Assembly: GCA_964016985.1 (NCBI GenBank)
Contig: OZ024828.1
Coordinates: 25,483,543 to 25,547,542 of the forward strand
Length of the DNA stretch: 64,000 bases
From: Anodontia alba
Taxonomy: Eukaryota > Mollusca > Bivalvia > Lucinida > Lucinidae
Direction: 5' to 3'
This document shows, one piece after another, positions 1-10,255 of this stretch. Made by a program: the position numbers and the translations under genes. How positions within the stretch are numbered: position 1 is the first letter of the stretch; the number at the start of each line of letters is the position of its first letter. Under the pieces are notes generated by a model. The model was not told the DNA's origin and ran no database searches. It worked only from the letters and a program-made list of their open reading frames with translations.

Positions 1-34
1 AATCAGTACTTCTGGTTGAATAAGGTATCTTATC

Positions 35-247
35 TTAAATCTTGTCATGCTGAGTAAATAAAGATGACATGCCTTCTTCTAATAGTCAGCCAATCAGATT
101 ACTTGATCCAAAATTTTGATACAAATTCACATGGTGAATGATAACAGTACAGATCCAGATCAGTTGGCTTCTTCAAAAGCCAACTGATCTGGAGCTACAC
201 AGTTTGCAAAGGCTGGGTATATCTTGTTTCCGCAGGACCAGGGATAA
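35..247 (-). mobile_element. TTAA-family hairpin MITE (degenerate copy)
   Basis: Reverse-oriented relative of the family with TIR CCCTTGTCCTGCTGAA. The ends are degraded (TTAAATCTTGTCATGCTGA on the left, GCAGGACCAGGGATAA on the right). The central hairpin around CCAGATCAGTTGGCTTC is still clear. Confidence 0.75.
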
Positions 248-291
248 GCTATGCCTTAAGATATGAACAGCATCAAGACAAAAAGGGGTTT

Positions 292-515
292 AGATCACGA
301 AAACATGCCTATATAATTTTGACCCCTTTAAACCCCCATTTTATATAGTAAAACTGGGGTTTACAGGGGTATATATTATTTTTCTTATTTCTGCTCAAAA
401 ACATAGATTGTGGGTACTCTTTAGAACTGCCTCACTGAGGCGGGTCTAACGAGTACCTACAATCTATGTTTTGAGCAGAAATGTGAAAAATATCAGAGGT
501 TTCAGATATCAGAGA
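292..515 (-). mobile_element. CACGAAAAC-family MITE, truncated
   Basis: Begins ATCACGAAAACATGCCTATA, continues with the family's AAACTGGGGTTTACAGGGGT, and has the central palindrome around GGGTACTC...GAGTACC. The far terminus is missing and replaced by a short AGAGAAATATC repeat (to about 560). Confidence 0.8.
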
Positions 516-616
516 GAAATATCAAGAGAAATATCAGAGAGAAATAATCAGAGAGAAATATCAAGTCCATTCTGTCATAACACCAGATAAGGCACCTTTT
601 TCAAACAAACAGTATT

Positions 617-743
617 GATATTTTTCTCATTTCTGCACAAAACATGTTTTGTGTACTCTTTAGAAGCCCCTCGGAAGGCACTTCTAACAAGTACCAACAA
701 TGTTACTATGGTATGTTTTCATGGAGAAATAAGAAAGAATATC
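617..743. repeat. Short GTACTC palindrome
   Basis: TTTCTCATTTCTGC...ACATGTTTTGTGTACTCTTTAGAAG, then its imperfect reverse complement ending GAGAAATAAG. It resembles the core palindrome of the CACGAAAAC family, without that family's ends. Confidence 0.65.
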
Positions 744-1023
744 AACCCTTGTCCTGATGCACCCAGATATACCCTGTCTTTGCAAACAGTGTAGCTCCAG
801 ATCAGTTGGCTTCAGAAGCCAACTGATCTCGATCTGCACTGTTTGCCATTCGAACAGTGTAGATCCAGTTCAGTTGGCTTCTGAAGAAGCCAACTGATCT
901 GGATCTGCACTGTTTGCCATTAAGTATAGGAATATTTATCAACAATCTGGAGTAAGTAATCTGATTGGCTGAAAATTAGAAGTGGGCGTGGCATCTTAAT
1001 TTATTCAGCAGGACAAGGGTTAA
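743..1023 (+). mobile_element. TTAA-family MITE with doubled central hairpin
   Basis: Right end TTCAGCAGGACAAGGG followed by TTAA is intact; the left end reads CAACCCTTGTCCTGATGCA. The central hairpin (AACAGTGTAGATCCAG... to ...TGCACTGTTTGCCATT) occurs twice in tandem, making this copy about 70 bp longer than its relatives. Confidence 0.88.
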
Positions 1024-1104
1024 CATGATACCTCCTCTTAACTGGATCTGTGTTAATTTGTTGCTGTTTAATTCTGCCATACTGTATTTATTGTAAGTAC
1101 ATAT

Positions 1105-1314
1105 CAACCTCTTTATAACACGGTTCGTTATAGCACGGTTTTGGATATAACACAGTTCTAAGATGGATCCCAAAAATGTATAGATTATATTGAAAAATGA
1201 CCATAAATGGTCATTTTTCAATATAATCTATACATTTTTGTTTGGATATAACACGGTTGTTTAACTAGCACGGTTTATGCTATGGACCCCAACAGTAGTG
1301 TTATAAAGAGGTTG
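1105..1314. mobile_element. TIR element with 31-bp-arm central palindrome
   Basis: Ends CAACCTCTTTATAACAC and GTGTTATAAAGAGGTTG are inverted repeats. The centre (1172-1238) is a near-perfect palindrome with arms of about 31 bp. No coding capacity. The ends resemble pogo-type MITEs, but no flanking TA pair is clear, so the superfamily is uncertain. Confidence 0.75.
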
Positions 1315-1324
1315 TGGTGTTTTT

Positions 1325-1425
1325 GGACAGACAGGTCCGAGCAAACTGCAGACTCTGATTAGGTGCCATAAAACATGGCATTTGATCAGGGTCTGCAATA
1401 ATTGCCCTCATCCAGCAATTATTTG
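1325..1425. repeat. GATCAG-type hairpin repeat (GGACAGACAGG type)
   Basis: GGACAGACAGGTCCGAGCAAAC followed by an imperfect hairpin, then TGATCAGGGTCTGCAATAAT and CATCCAGCA. The same order recurs at 27743, 35147, 54235 and 62715. Confidence 0.6.
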
Positions 1426-1489
1426 GGCACATGGAGAGGAAATAAAATGGACCTTTTTCAAATTTTATGGCAAGTATAGTGAGGTGTCA

Positions 1490-1690
1490 AGGGCTCAGTT
1501 GTTCAAAGCGTTATTAGCTTTAGCTAGTTAATGACTAACTCATTAAACTGTTGCAACTAAGCTATTTTCAAATACATAAATATTATTGCTTTAAAATGTG
1601 AGCTAAGCTTTAGCTTCTCACATTTTTTCAGCAAAAATATCAATGTATTTGCCATATTTCATGATAAAAATTGTAACATTATGTACGTGA
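1490..1690. mobile_element. GGGCCCAG-family MITE, degenerate and 3' truncated
   Basis: Starts GGGCTCAGTTGTTCAAAGC, then an AATGTGAGCTAAGCTTTAGC...CTCACATTTTTTCAGC hairpin. The terminal GGGCCC end is absent. Confidence 0.6.
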
Positions 1691-1845
1691 ATTGTAGACC
1701 AAGATCAGATGGGATAGAATAACGCCTTTAGCTGTTCACATGAACATTAGTTTGAGCACACATTTTTAGATAACACAGGCTATGATATATAAACATGTTT
1801 AGGCATTATGCAGACAGCTAAGGCAACGAGTCCCAGTACTTAGGG

Positions 1846-1949
1846 TAAATATGGTAATTATTGTATATTGCAGCACTTCAGGAAGTGTGATGAAGGATAA
1901 ATATGGTAATTATTGTATATTGCAGAGCTTCAGGAAGTGTGATGATGGC
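1846..1949 (+). repeat. 52-bp tandem duplication across the PAK splice acceptor
   Basis: Two adjacent copies (1846-1897 and 1898-1949) each contain TAAATATGGTAATTATTG, a TTGCAG acceptor and the first bases of the exon (CTTCAGGAAGTGTGATGA). The downstream copy gives the correct frame. Use of the upstream acceptor at 1873 would add 52 nt, shift the frame and reach a stop. Confidence 0.92.
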
Positions 1950-2414
1950 TAGACCTAAAGGTTCATCGGATGATGTTGTGGTAGCAATAAAAATAATGGA
2001 CTTAACTAATCAACCCAAGAAAGAATTGCTTATCACTGAAATAGAGGTCATGAAAACATATCGGCACCAGAACATTGTTAATTTCCTTGACTGTTATTTC
2101 TTAGAAGATAATCAAGAACTCTGGGTTATCATGGAATATCTTGATGGTGGTGCCCTCACCGATGTTGTCACAGAAACCATCATGAAGGAAGGACAGATTG
2201 CTGCAGTCTCAAGAGAATGTCTTCAAGCATTAGATTTTCTCCACAATAGAAGTATAATTCATCGTGACATTAAAAGTGACAACGTATTGTTAGGAATGAA
2301 TGGGAGCGTTAAGTTAACTGATTTTGGATTTTGTGCTCAGTTGAGCAGTGAGGCCGCTAAGAGACAAACAATGGTAGGAACACCATATTGGATGGCTCCT
2401 GAGGTTGTGTCCAG
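1926..2414 (+). CDS. PAK: Group I p21-activated kinase (PAK), penultimate coding exon
   Basis: Serine/threonine kinase acting downstream of Rac/Cdc42 on the cytoskeleton and MAPK signalling (family knowledge). The exon encodes 162 full codons plus two bases of a split Arg codon. Seen in order: the end of the glycine loop (ASGSV, residues 1-5), VAIK with the ATP-binding Lys22, the helix-C Glu38 in [15 protein letters not shown] with catalytic Asp114, DFG with Asp132, the activation-loop Thr148 in KRQTMVGT (equivalent of human PAK1 Thr423), and APE. KKEL and [13 protein letters not shown] favour group I over PAK4-like kinases. The acceptor is the AG at 1924-1925, giving GG|A GCT in phase 2. The donor is AG|GTAAGT at 2415. 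The p21-binding, autoinhibitory and first glycine-loop exons are not visible upstream. A 52-bp duplication places a decoy acceptor upstream. The fold region is intact, so this is probably a working gene. Confidence 0.93.
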
Positions 2415-2946
2415 GTAAGTACCTTCCAGCATTATTGTTTTCTGAACTATGCATTAAACATTTGAACACAATAGCTAGGCTGATTACTCCCCAAACTTTA
2501 AAGACGTTGGAGGGGTATACCACTTTTGGGTTGTTTGTCTGTCTGTTTGTCTGTCCATTTATCATGCTTAGCATATGGTCAAGAATGGTTAGAGATAGGA
2601 TCTTGAAATTTTATGTATGGAATAAGGATAGAAAATAAGTGGACCCCTATTTCATTCAAGAAATAGACTGGCCAGTGATTACCTACAAGATGTATTTTGT
2701 TGCAAATTAATGAAAAGTTCCTTTCACCTCATCTGGAGCTTTGACTTTATAGCTTGGCAGGGAAATAATGATTTGAGAGCCATGACTTGACTGTGTTGAT
2801 AAGATCTATTAAGGAGGAGTAGATAAACGTGCATACATGCTATCAGCTGTGGACTGAAATCTGTGAGGTTTGGCCACTTTTTAAGGGGGATTTGATAAGC
2901 TTTTGTGAGATTTTAAAAAAAATAACTTAAAAGCTCTACCAAAATA

Positions 2947-3279
2947 CAGTCGACTCTCGTTATCTCGAATTCCAAGGGACTCTCTGAAATACTTCGAGAT
3001 ATCCGTACCTCGACATATCAGATTTGCTGAATTGAGGAAAAAATAATTTGCACAACCACATAAACAAATATATATGTAATATTTGACTCTTTAAGTTAGA
3101 GATATATTGAAAATATTGTGGAAAAGAGGAGAAATTGCTCCTTAGGAGCAATTTCTCCCCATTTCCACAATATTTTTTTACCTGTTGTTAGATTTTCATG
3201 TTTAGGCAGGGACCAGATTTTCACTTCGAGATAAGCGGTTATTCGAGATAAGCGAGGTCGAGATAACGAGAGTCAACTG
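2947..3279 (+). mobile_element. Pogo/Tigger-like MITE (CAGTCGACT family)
   Basis: TA-flanked (2945-2946 and 3280-3281). Begins CAGTCGACTCTCGTTATCTC and ends with the inverse, ...GAGAGTCAACTG. CAGT termini on a TA duplication are typical of pogo-type transposons (family knowledge). A separate central palindrome sits around GAAATTGCTCCTTAGGAGC. No transposase is encoded. Confidence 0.85.
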
Positions 3280-3487
3280 TAGTCAAATGCCTTTTTTTTA
3301 AATGCTAAAAACAAAGCTTCTGGTAGAGACAAAAAAGTGTGATTTCTATTCATTTCTTCATTATTTGTTTTGTAAGATTGGTCGAAAATTCTGTGAGATT
3401 TAAAAAATCTTATGGGAACTGGCTTCCAGATGGGCCAAATTCTGTGAGATTTCATTTCACAGTGTGAGATATGGCATGTATGAATGT

Positions 3488-3640
3488 GGGATAATTTTTC
3501 ATATTTCTCTCCATAAAAGCACATGTTGAGGGTAGTCACTAGAAATACTTTGGTGAAGCGCTTCTAATGAGTACCATAATGCAGGCTTTTTATGAAGAAC
3601 TGGGGAAAATTATTCCAGAATTGTCACTAAATACTCCTCC
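3488..3640. repeat. Short GTACTC palindrome, degenerate
   Basis: ATATTTCTCTCCATAAAAGC...AGCGCTTCTAATGAGTACC, with weaker arm pairing than other copies. It lies directly against the TTAA element at 3641. Confidence 0.5.
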
Positions 3641-3854
3641 TTAACCCTTGTCATGCTGAACCCGGATATACCCTGCCTTTGCAGACAGTGTAGATCCAGA
3701 TCAATTGACTTCTGAAGAAGCCAACTGATCAAGATCTGCACTGTTTGCCATTAAGTATGTGAATTTATAGCAACAATCCAGATCAAGTAATCTGATTGGC
3801 TGAAAATTAGAAGTGGGCGTGGCAATTTAATTTATTCAGCAGGACAAGGGTTAA
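3641..3854 (+). mobile_element. TTAA-family hairpin MITE
   Basis: TTAA-flanked at both ends, with TIRs CCCTTGTCATGCTGAA and TTCAGCAGGACAAGGG. The central hairpin pairs across TCAGAAG-type symmetry. Confidence 0.9.
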
Positions 3855-3955
3855 CAAGCATACAAGTGAAGATACACAGGGAAGTCCTCAGGTGCTCTAC
3901 CTAAAAAGTGTTAAAAACTTATATTATTGCATAAAAAGCAGTGTCACATGTTATT

Positions 3956-4351
3956 AACAGCCGTGCATTAACTGGCAAAAAGCCGTGTATTAACAAGGCA
4001 GTTCACTAGCTGTTAATGCACGGCTGTGCAACTTTCAATATGATCGTATCAGGGCCACAGATTTGCTGCCATTACGAGATGTGTACTGCCCGACCCTGGA
4101 ATGAGCATAGTCCATGGAAATTACGTTTGCGAGACATCTGTGAAAAGGCAAAACAAAATAGTGCAAAAAATAACACGAAATGTAGCCAGTGTTTTCAGTT
4201 TTTATGCAGTAATAGCGATTGAACATGGTTTTTCAATGCATTAACATTAGCCAGGTCCCTTGGGAGCTGTTGAAATGCCGCCTTCAGCCTCGGATTTCAA
4301 CACCTTCCACGGGTCCTGGCGAATGTTAATGCATGAAAAACCATGTTTGAT
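3956..4351. repeat. Two adjacent palindromes with GCATTAAC arms
   Basis: The first (3956-4027) has arms AACAGCCGTGCATTAAC and GTTAATGCACGGCTGT. The second (4219-4351) has arms around ATGGTTTTTCAATGCATTAA and its complement ending near ACCATGTTTGA. They may be the two ends of one TIR element of about 400 bp. No gene is seen between them. Confidence 0.55.
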
Positions 4352-4465
4352 CCCTATATTGAATAACGAGGCCACAGTAGACTAAGATAAATTTGTATCA
4401 AAAAGCCTTCGGTTTTGAATCTTGAAAACAAAGCAGGAAAGATTGTTGCAGCTTTTTTGATTATA

Positions 4466-6741
4466 TCCCCGACATACGAAGTATGTGGGGGTATATAGTT
4501 TTCGCTTTTCCATTCATCCGTCTGTTCGTTCGTACGTACTTTTGTTCGTCTTTCCGTCACAGGGTCAAAGTTTTTGCGTTAAAGTTTATAAGACCTCATA
4601 TTTTGAAGACCCTTTGGTGGATTTAGTTCATATTTGGCATGATGGTAGATATAGGTCTAAAGTTTTTATCAGCACCATCCCCACCCTGGGGGTGACCTTG
4701 GGGTCAAGGTCACAGACAGAAATTTCGTTAAAAAAGTCAAAGTTTTTTGTGTTTAAGTTTATATAGCTATATCATCAAGACCCTTGAGGAATTTCATTTA
4801 TATTTGACATGCGATTAAGTTTATATAGCCATATCATCAAGGCCTTTTATTAAATTTCATTATCCCCTATCTGAAAGGTTGAGCTGATATAGCTATCAGC
4901 AAGGAATCTGTTATCTGTCCATCAGCCCGTTGAAGTATTATTCGTTCATACTTTATTTTTGTCTTAGGGTCAAAGTTTTTGCGTTAAAGTTTATAAGACT
5001 TCATATTTTGAAGACCCTTTGATGGATTTTGTTCATATTTGGCATGAAGGTATATATAGGTCTTAAGTTTTTATCAGCACCATCCCCACCCCGGGGGTGA
5101 CCTTGGGGTCAAGGTCACAGAATTTTCATAAAAAAGTCAAAGTTTTTTGTGTTTAAGTTTATATAGCTATATCATCAAGACCCTTGAGGAATTTCATTTA
5201 TATTTTACATGTTGGTAGATATCGGCCCAGCGTCTTACTCCGCATGATCCCCACCCCGGGTGTAACCGAGGTCAAGGTCACGAACTTAGAATTTTCATAT
5301 AAAAGTAAAAATTTTTGCGTTTAAGTTTATATAGCCTTATCATCATGACCTTTTATTAAATTTCATTATCCCCTATTACTGAAAGGTTGAGTGGATATAG
5401 CTATCAGCAAGAAATCTTTTTGTCTGTCCGTCGGTCTTTTGAAGCATTATTTGTTCATACTTTATTTTTGTCTTTGGGTCAAAGTTTTTGCGTTAAAGTT
5501 TATAAGACCTCATATTTTGAAGACCCTTTGATGATTTTCATTCATATTTGGCATGATGGTAGATATAGGTCTAAAGTTTTTATCAGCACCATCTCTACCC
5601 CAGGGGTGACCTTGTGTTTAAGTTTATATAGCTATACAATCAAGACCCTTTTAGGAATTTCATTTATATTTGACATGTTGGTAGATATAGGTCTAGAGTT
5701 TTACTCAGCATCATCCCCATCCTTGAATATAACCTTGAGGTCAAGGTCACAGACTTAGAAATTTCATATAAAAGTAAAAAAAAATTCCATCAAAGTTTAT
5801 ATAGCTATACCATCAAGACCTTTTGTTCAATTAGTTATCCTCCTACTGAGAGGTTTAGGGGATATAGCCATCAGCATGGAATTCATCCATTCATTCATTC
5901 ATCCATCCATCTCTCTGCCCATAAATGCATTATTGTGCACCCAATAACTCCTAACTACCCTTTGAGCTATTTTCAGGAAACTGTCAGGTTGTAGAGGGCA
6001 TTTGGTTGGCTGTCAGGTACAAGAAAGACAACTCTAACTGACTCCAGAATTGTAAAAATTTTGTGCAAACCATAACTTTAAAACATGTTAAGATATTTTC
6101 ATGATACTTCACCAGTATGTATGGGACATTGAGTAGGCATATTACATTCAAGAATGACTTTCTGACTCCATTCTGCAGTTTTCTCCCTTAGTTATTTAAA
6201 TCTTGTGCGGGCAATTATTCTCTAAAAATTATTCTCTAAAAATTCTTTAAGATATTTTTGTGATACCTTACCGATATGTAGAGGGCATTGAGTAGGCAGG
6301 TGACCTTAAAATTTTCATTAAAATTTATATAGCTATATTATGAAGACCCTTTTGTTGGTTTCATTAATATTAAGCATAATGGTATATATAGGTCTAAAGT
6401 TTTTCTCGGCACCATCCCCAAACCGGGGCATGGCTTTTAAGTCAAGGTCACAGACTTTTCATACAAATGTCATTTTTGCTTATATTATAATAAACTGATT
6501 GATTTCACTAGTATATGGTGATAGTTATAGGGCTAAAGTTTTATTTAGCTCAATCCCTGCACCTGTGCCTGATCTTTGAGGTCAAGGGCTTTATATTATT
6601 TGTGATTGAATTTTTTCAATGTTATAACATATAGCATACAACTGCCATCTCCATAGTCAAAGCTACATACTTTATGCTCTTTAAAAACTGGCAGTAGCAC
6701 TGGTCGGGGGTATATGTGCCCCACTGGGCACTTTGTCTAGT
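4466..6741 (+). mobile_element. Helitron-like element with tandem-repeat core, copy 1
   Basis: Starts TCCCCGACATACGAAGTATG inside ATAT. Ends with hairpin GTGCCCCACTGGGCAC, then TTTGTCTAG and a T. A short hairpin just before a CTAG terminus is the hallmark of Helitron 3' ends (family knowledge). The core repeats modules containing AAAGTTTATAAGACCTCATA and GACCTTGGGGTCAAGGTCAC, followed by a CATTCATCCATCC microsatellite near 5881. No Rep/helicase coding sequence is present, so it is non-autonomous. The open frames inside only reflect the repeats. It lies within the PAK intron. Confidence 0.6.
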
Positions 6742-6867
6742 TTACTAAAGGAAAGTTCCTGATGCCTGAAAGCAGGTGTGTGGAATTATCAAATTTTTTT
6801 ACTTGTCCACGGACAAGTAAATGGTCAAAATCCACTTGTCCACCCAAGATTTACTTGCCTGAAAATT

Positions 6868-6993
6868 GTCATTGTTTCTTATTTCTCAAAGAAAACATAT
6901 GTTATGGGTACTCATTAGAAGTGCCTCAGTGAGGCACTTCTAATGAGTACCCACAACATATGTTTTCTTTGAAAAATAAGAAAAATATATATA
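6868..6993. repeat. Short GTACTC palindrome, near perfect
   Basis: Hairpin 6876-6986 centred on GCCTCAGTGAGGC, with outer arms CTTATTTCTCAAAGAAAAC and the complement ending AAAAATAAG. It is one of the cleanest copies in the window. Confidence 0.8.
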
Positions 6994-7526
6994 TCATAAT
7001 CTGGATACTCTCCTTAGCTAGATCTACAAATTACTTGTCCCAGGACAATTAAAATTTCTTACTTATCCTCAGGGAAATGGGACAAGTTGGACAAGTTGGG
7101 CATGTATTTCCACAGCTCTGCTGAAAGCCATCTAAACATTCTGGTTATCCAAACAAAATCAAGAAAAAGGTGTGCATGTATAACTCCAAATCTTCATTAG
7201 GATATTCAGTGCATTGATGTAGTTTATGTGGAATAACTTAGATATGATCACAAGTGATGTTAATGTGTTTTATGACCTAATATGGCTGATATTCTCTTCC
7301 TAATACCTTCTTTGGAATAAATTTGTCAAATTGTGGTTAAAGGGAAAGATTCGTGGTACTCTGCAAGTGTCATTTCTATTTTTTTACTTGAAATAACATT
7401 ACAGTAGTCATACATACAGTCTACTGCAACAAGTGTTATGTAATGTGATGAACGGAAGCATAGTGTACCAATGCAGTTTGATAAGTTTGCATGATTTTCA
7501 TGACTTTATTTGCATTACCCTATAAA

Positions 7527-7733
7527 TTAACCCTGGTCCTGCTGGTCTCGGACATGCCCTCCCTTTGCAAACAGTGTAGATTGAGATCAGTTGGCTTCTT
7601 CAGAAGCCAACTGATCTGGATGTGCACTGTTTGTCATTCAGTATGTGAATTTGTATCAACAATCTGGATCAAATAATCTGATTGGCTGAAAATTTGAAGT
7701 GGGCGTGTTAATTTATTCAGCATGACAGGTTAA
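7527..7733 (+). mobile_element. TTAA-family hairpin MITE
   Basis: TTAA on both sides. The left TIR is CCCTGGTCCTGCTG. The right TIR is TTCAGCATGACAGG, with a 2-nt loss. The central hairpin around TGGCTTCTTCAGAAGCCA is intact. Confidence 0.88.
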
Positions 7734-7844
7734 TTTACAGACCCAGTCCACAACTTTTTAAGGGGACTTATTTCACTTGGTAGAACTTCTGCCATTTTTT
7801 TTACAAAGAAGATAACTCTTATGGTTTCCTGTTTGTATTTCTAT

Positions 7845-7950
7845 TCAACAAGCATCTTCTGAAAAGGGAGGCAAAACAATTTTGACAGAGTTGCCTCCCC
7901 TGAAAGTGTTTCGGTTCCCCTATAAAGGAAGACCTTTCTAGCCGCCTGGC
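7845..7950. repeat. GAGGCAA hairpin remnant
   Basis: GAAAAGGGAGGCAAAAC...AGTTGCCTCCCCTGAAAG forms an imperfect hairpin. It resembles the AAAGAATTTGCTCC palindromes (30838, 49860, 63610) in layout but not closely in sequence. Confidence 0.4.
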
Positions 7951-8058
7951 CAAGAGACTAAATAGCTGTACAAGTCAAGTTCTGTGTAGAGTAATAATAA
8001 TAACAGTTAGAATAATAATAATCACAGTTTCTGTGAATATGATTGTTTGGATAAGTTT

Positions 8059-8272
8059 TTAACCCTTGTCCTGCTGAATAAATTAAGAAGCCACACCCAT
8101 TTCTAATTTTCAGCCTATCAAATTACTTGATCAAGTTTGTTGATATAGATTCACATACTTAATGGCAAACAGTGCAGATCCAGATCAGTTGGCTTCTTCA
8201 GAAGCCAACTGATCTGGATCTACACTGTTTGCAATGGCAGGGTATATCCGGGTTCAGCAGGACAAGGGTTAA
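8059..8272 (-). mobile_element. TTAA-family hairpin MITE
   Basis: Reverse orientation. TTAACCCTTGTCCTGCTGAA at the left, with TTCAGCAGGACAAGGGTTAA at the right. Both TIRs and TTAA sites are perfect, and the central hairpin is intact. It lies in the PAK intron about 430 bp before the last exon. Confidence 0.93.
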
Positions 8273-8704
8273 GACAAAAAAAAAGGAAGTTCAATGTGTG
8301 TAAGTATTTCATAGACTTAATTTCTTCTTTCTGAAATATCAAAAAAGTAAATGAATCTCCCAGTATTCTTTCTATTCTAGCATGTATGCATAGTTTGGTT
8401 TTGTTTGTGTCATATTATTCAGGGCTTAAAATAGTTTAGCTTTTGGCCTGTAAATCCTTTCACAGATAATCACTAATAGCCAGTCACATCCACGAAAGGA
8501 GATCTTTCTACTTTAGGATTTAAACACATTTTGGGCTCAGCATAACTAATCTGTGTTTATAATCAAGTCTGCCTTGACATTTACTGATACTGTATACATT
8601 TATAGTAAAAAAAATAGGCCTTCTTAGAGTAGCATATAATAATTATGGCATTTTACATATTTGTCATGACGTGATCCCATTTAATCCGGAGGACTTCATT
8701 TCAG

Positions 8705-9023
8705 GAAGCACTATGGGAAGAAAGTAGATATTTGGAGTTTGGGAATCATGATCATTGAAATGCTTGAAGGTGAGCCACCATATCTTAACGAAACCCCTCT
8801 GAAAGCTATCTATAGGATTGCAACAAAAGGTAAACCAGACATCAAGAACTTCAACAAATTGTCAGCAGAGCTCCAGGACTTTTTGAACAAATGCTTGGAA
8901 GTAGACGTCGAGAAACGAGCAACAGCAGAAGACTTGCTGAAGCACCCATTCCTGAACAGAAGTATGGAGCTAACCACCCTGAGACCACTAATTCTGGCTG
9001 CTAAACAAGCCACTGGACACTAG
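8705..9023 (+). CDS. PAK: Group I p21-activated kinase (PAK), terminal coding exon
   Basis: Completes the kinase C-lobe. After the acceptor TTTCAG at 8699-8704, the first base completes the split Arg codon. The frame then reads [15 protein letters not shown], with the DxW-S-G signature that follows APE in kinases. [19 protein letters not shown] and [20 protein letters not shown] follow, matching subdomains IX-XI of group I PAKs. The protein ends [11 protein letters not shown] with TAG at 9021-9023, the same place where vertebrate PAK1-3 end (AAKEATKNNH-like). The exon is 105 codons plus stop. The two visible exons give about 268 residues, which is nearly the whole kinase domain. The reading frame is clean. 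No 3'UTR end could be placed with confidence. Confidence 0.93.
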
Positions 9024-9083
9024 AAGGTGGTGAAGGACATAGCTCCAGATAAGTCTATTTTTTTTTTCAACCAAAAAGTAGTA

Positions 9084-9205
9084 ATATTACTCTTATTTCT
9101 TTGCAAAAACATATGTTGTGGGTACTCATTAGAAGTGCCTCAGTGAGGCGCTTCCAATGAGTACCCACAATATATGTTTTTGTGGAGAAATAAGAAAAAA
9201 ATATT
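9084..9205. repeat. Short GTACTC palindrome
   Basis: TCTTATTTCTTTGCAAAAAC, core GGGTACTCATTAGAAGTGCC, and the inverse arm ending GGAGAAATAAG. It sits 60 bp after the PAK stop codon, so it is probably in the 3'UTR. Confidence 0.75.
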
Positions 9206-9280
9206 CACCCAAAACTTTTCTTTTCAAGAACTATGGTAGAGGAATACTATGCATTTGTTTATATGTACATGTACATTTAT

Positions 9281-9467
9281 ATTGTAAAACATCATGTGTC
9301 TATAAACTACCACAACAGATATACATGCACAGTTAAATCTTCCACATTTTTCTGTGCTTAGACCCACCAATGGTGATAAAATACCATGTATGATATGTTA
9401 AAGTTTCACCTATATGTTAAAATTGATTCATGTTGATTGTTTCAGCACTAAATTATCAAAACTGCCC
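9281..9467 (+). repeat. Direct duplication, copy 1 (pair with 11317-11503)
   Basis: Both copies are 187 bp and share long words such as CTACCACAACAGATATACAT and AAATTATCAAAACT in the same orientation, about 2 kb apart. The intervening segment contains several transposons. It may be duplicated PAK 3' flank or 3'UTR. Confidence 0.85.
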
Positions 9468-9485
9468 AACAGCCCTTTTAATGAT

Positions 9486-9699
9486 TTAACCCTTGTCCTG
9501 CTGAACCCGGATAGACCCTGCTTGAGCAAACAGTGTAGATCCAGATCAGTTGGCTTTTGAAGAAGCCAACTGATCTGGATCTTCACTGTTTGCCATTCAG
9601 TCCATGAATTTATGTCAACAATCTGGATCAAGGAATCTGATTGACTGACAATTAGAAGTGGGCATGGCGTCTTAATTTATTCAGCAGGACTAGGGTTAA
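9486..9699 (+). mobile_element. TTAA-family hairpin MITE
   Basis: TTAACCCTTGTCCTGCTGAA at the left and TTCAGCAGGACTAGGGTTAA at the right. The central hairpin is intact. Confidence 0.92.
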
Positions 9700-9840
9700 A
9701 ATACTGTGTCTTGATGTTACCTGTTTCATAAAGCTACTTTTGCTGCTTTGTTTGGAATACTTGTCTGTACTGAAATTATGAAGTGGCTGCCACAGAAGAT
9801 TTGTTAAGGAGGACAGTATAATGGATATAATTCTGGCATA

Positions 9841-10192
9841 GTTTTTTTGCTATTTCTCCATAAAAACACAAGATTGTTGCACTCATCATTAGGCCTAAAA
9901 TAAAAAAAAGTGTGTTTCAGGTTACCCGGCCGTGCCAAATTTTTCACCACCGATACTAAAGTTATTTAAGGATTTTGTATGGATTTCCTCGTTTGGCCAT
10001 ATTGTTTTCCCATTAACCCCATATAAAAACTTTTAACAAAATAAAAATATTTTTCGACCTACCGTCCCTATTTTAAAATTCCATGTAACCTGAAACACAC
10101 ATATTTTTTTTTTTTTTGGCCTTAGAAGCACCTAAGAGAGGGTCTCTAAATGTGTACCAACAACATACACTGTTTATTCTTTTTTATTAAGA
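9841..10192. repeat. Short GTACTC palindrome split by a Harbinger-like insertion
   Basis: Left half CTATTTCTCCATAAAAACAC...ACTCATCATTA and right half TTAGAAGCACCTAAGAG...GTGTACC together make one palindrome of the short GTACTC type. It is interrupted at 9892-10121. Confidence 0.65.
9892..10121. mobile_element. Harbinger-like MITE, 230 bp, TTA duplication
   Basis: Ends GGCCTAAAATAAAAAAAAG and its complement ending TTTTTTTGGCC, continuing inward as TGTGTTTCAGGTTAC and GTAACCTGAAACACA. Flanked by TTA on both sides (9889-9891 and 10122-10124). A TWA duplication with GG-C-rich ends fits PIF/Harbinger (family knowledge). No transposase. Confidence 0.72.
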
Positions 10193-10255
10193 ACTCGTCA
10201 CCTCAGCACAAAAAAAGTCAGTAACTCCATATGTGTTTTAACAGAGTTATTTAAG

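Larger units (their letters stand above)
2415..8704 (+). other. PAK intron, 6.3 kb, filled with transposons
   Basis: Bounded by GTAAGT at 2415 and TTTCAG ending at 8704, joining two exons in the same phase. It holds one CAGTCGACT element, three TTAA elements, one Helitron-like element, short GTACTC palindromes and a palindromic pair at 3956-4351. No additional coding exon was recognised inside it. Confidence 0.85.

Noticed and set aside
1871..1925. An additional small PAK exon
   Set aside because: The apparent exon-like copy at 1874-1897 is the duplicated acceptor segment and would shift the frame.
4485..5758. Frames of 93 and 123 codons that resemble each other
   Set aside because: They resemble each other because they lie in the tandem modules of the Helitron-like element; the same peptides appear in copy 2 at 13011-14000.
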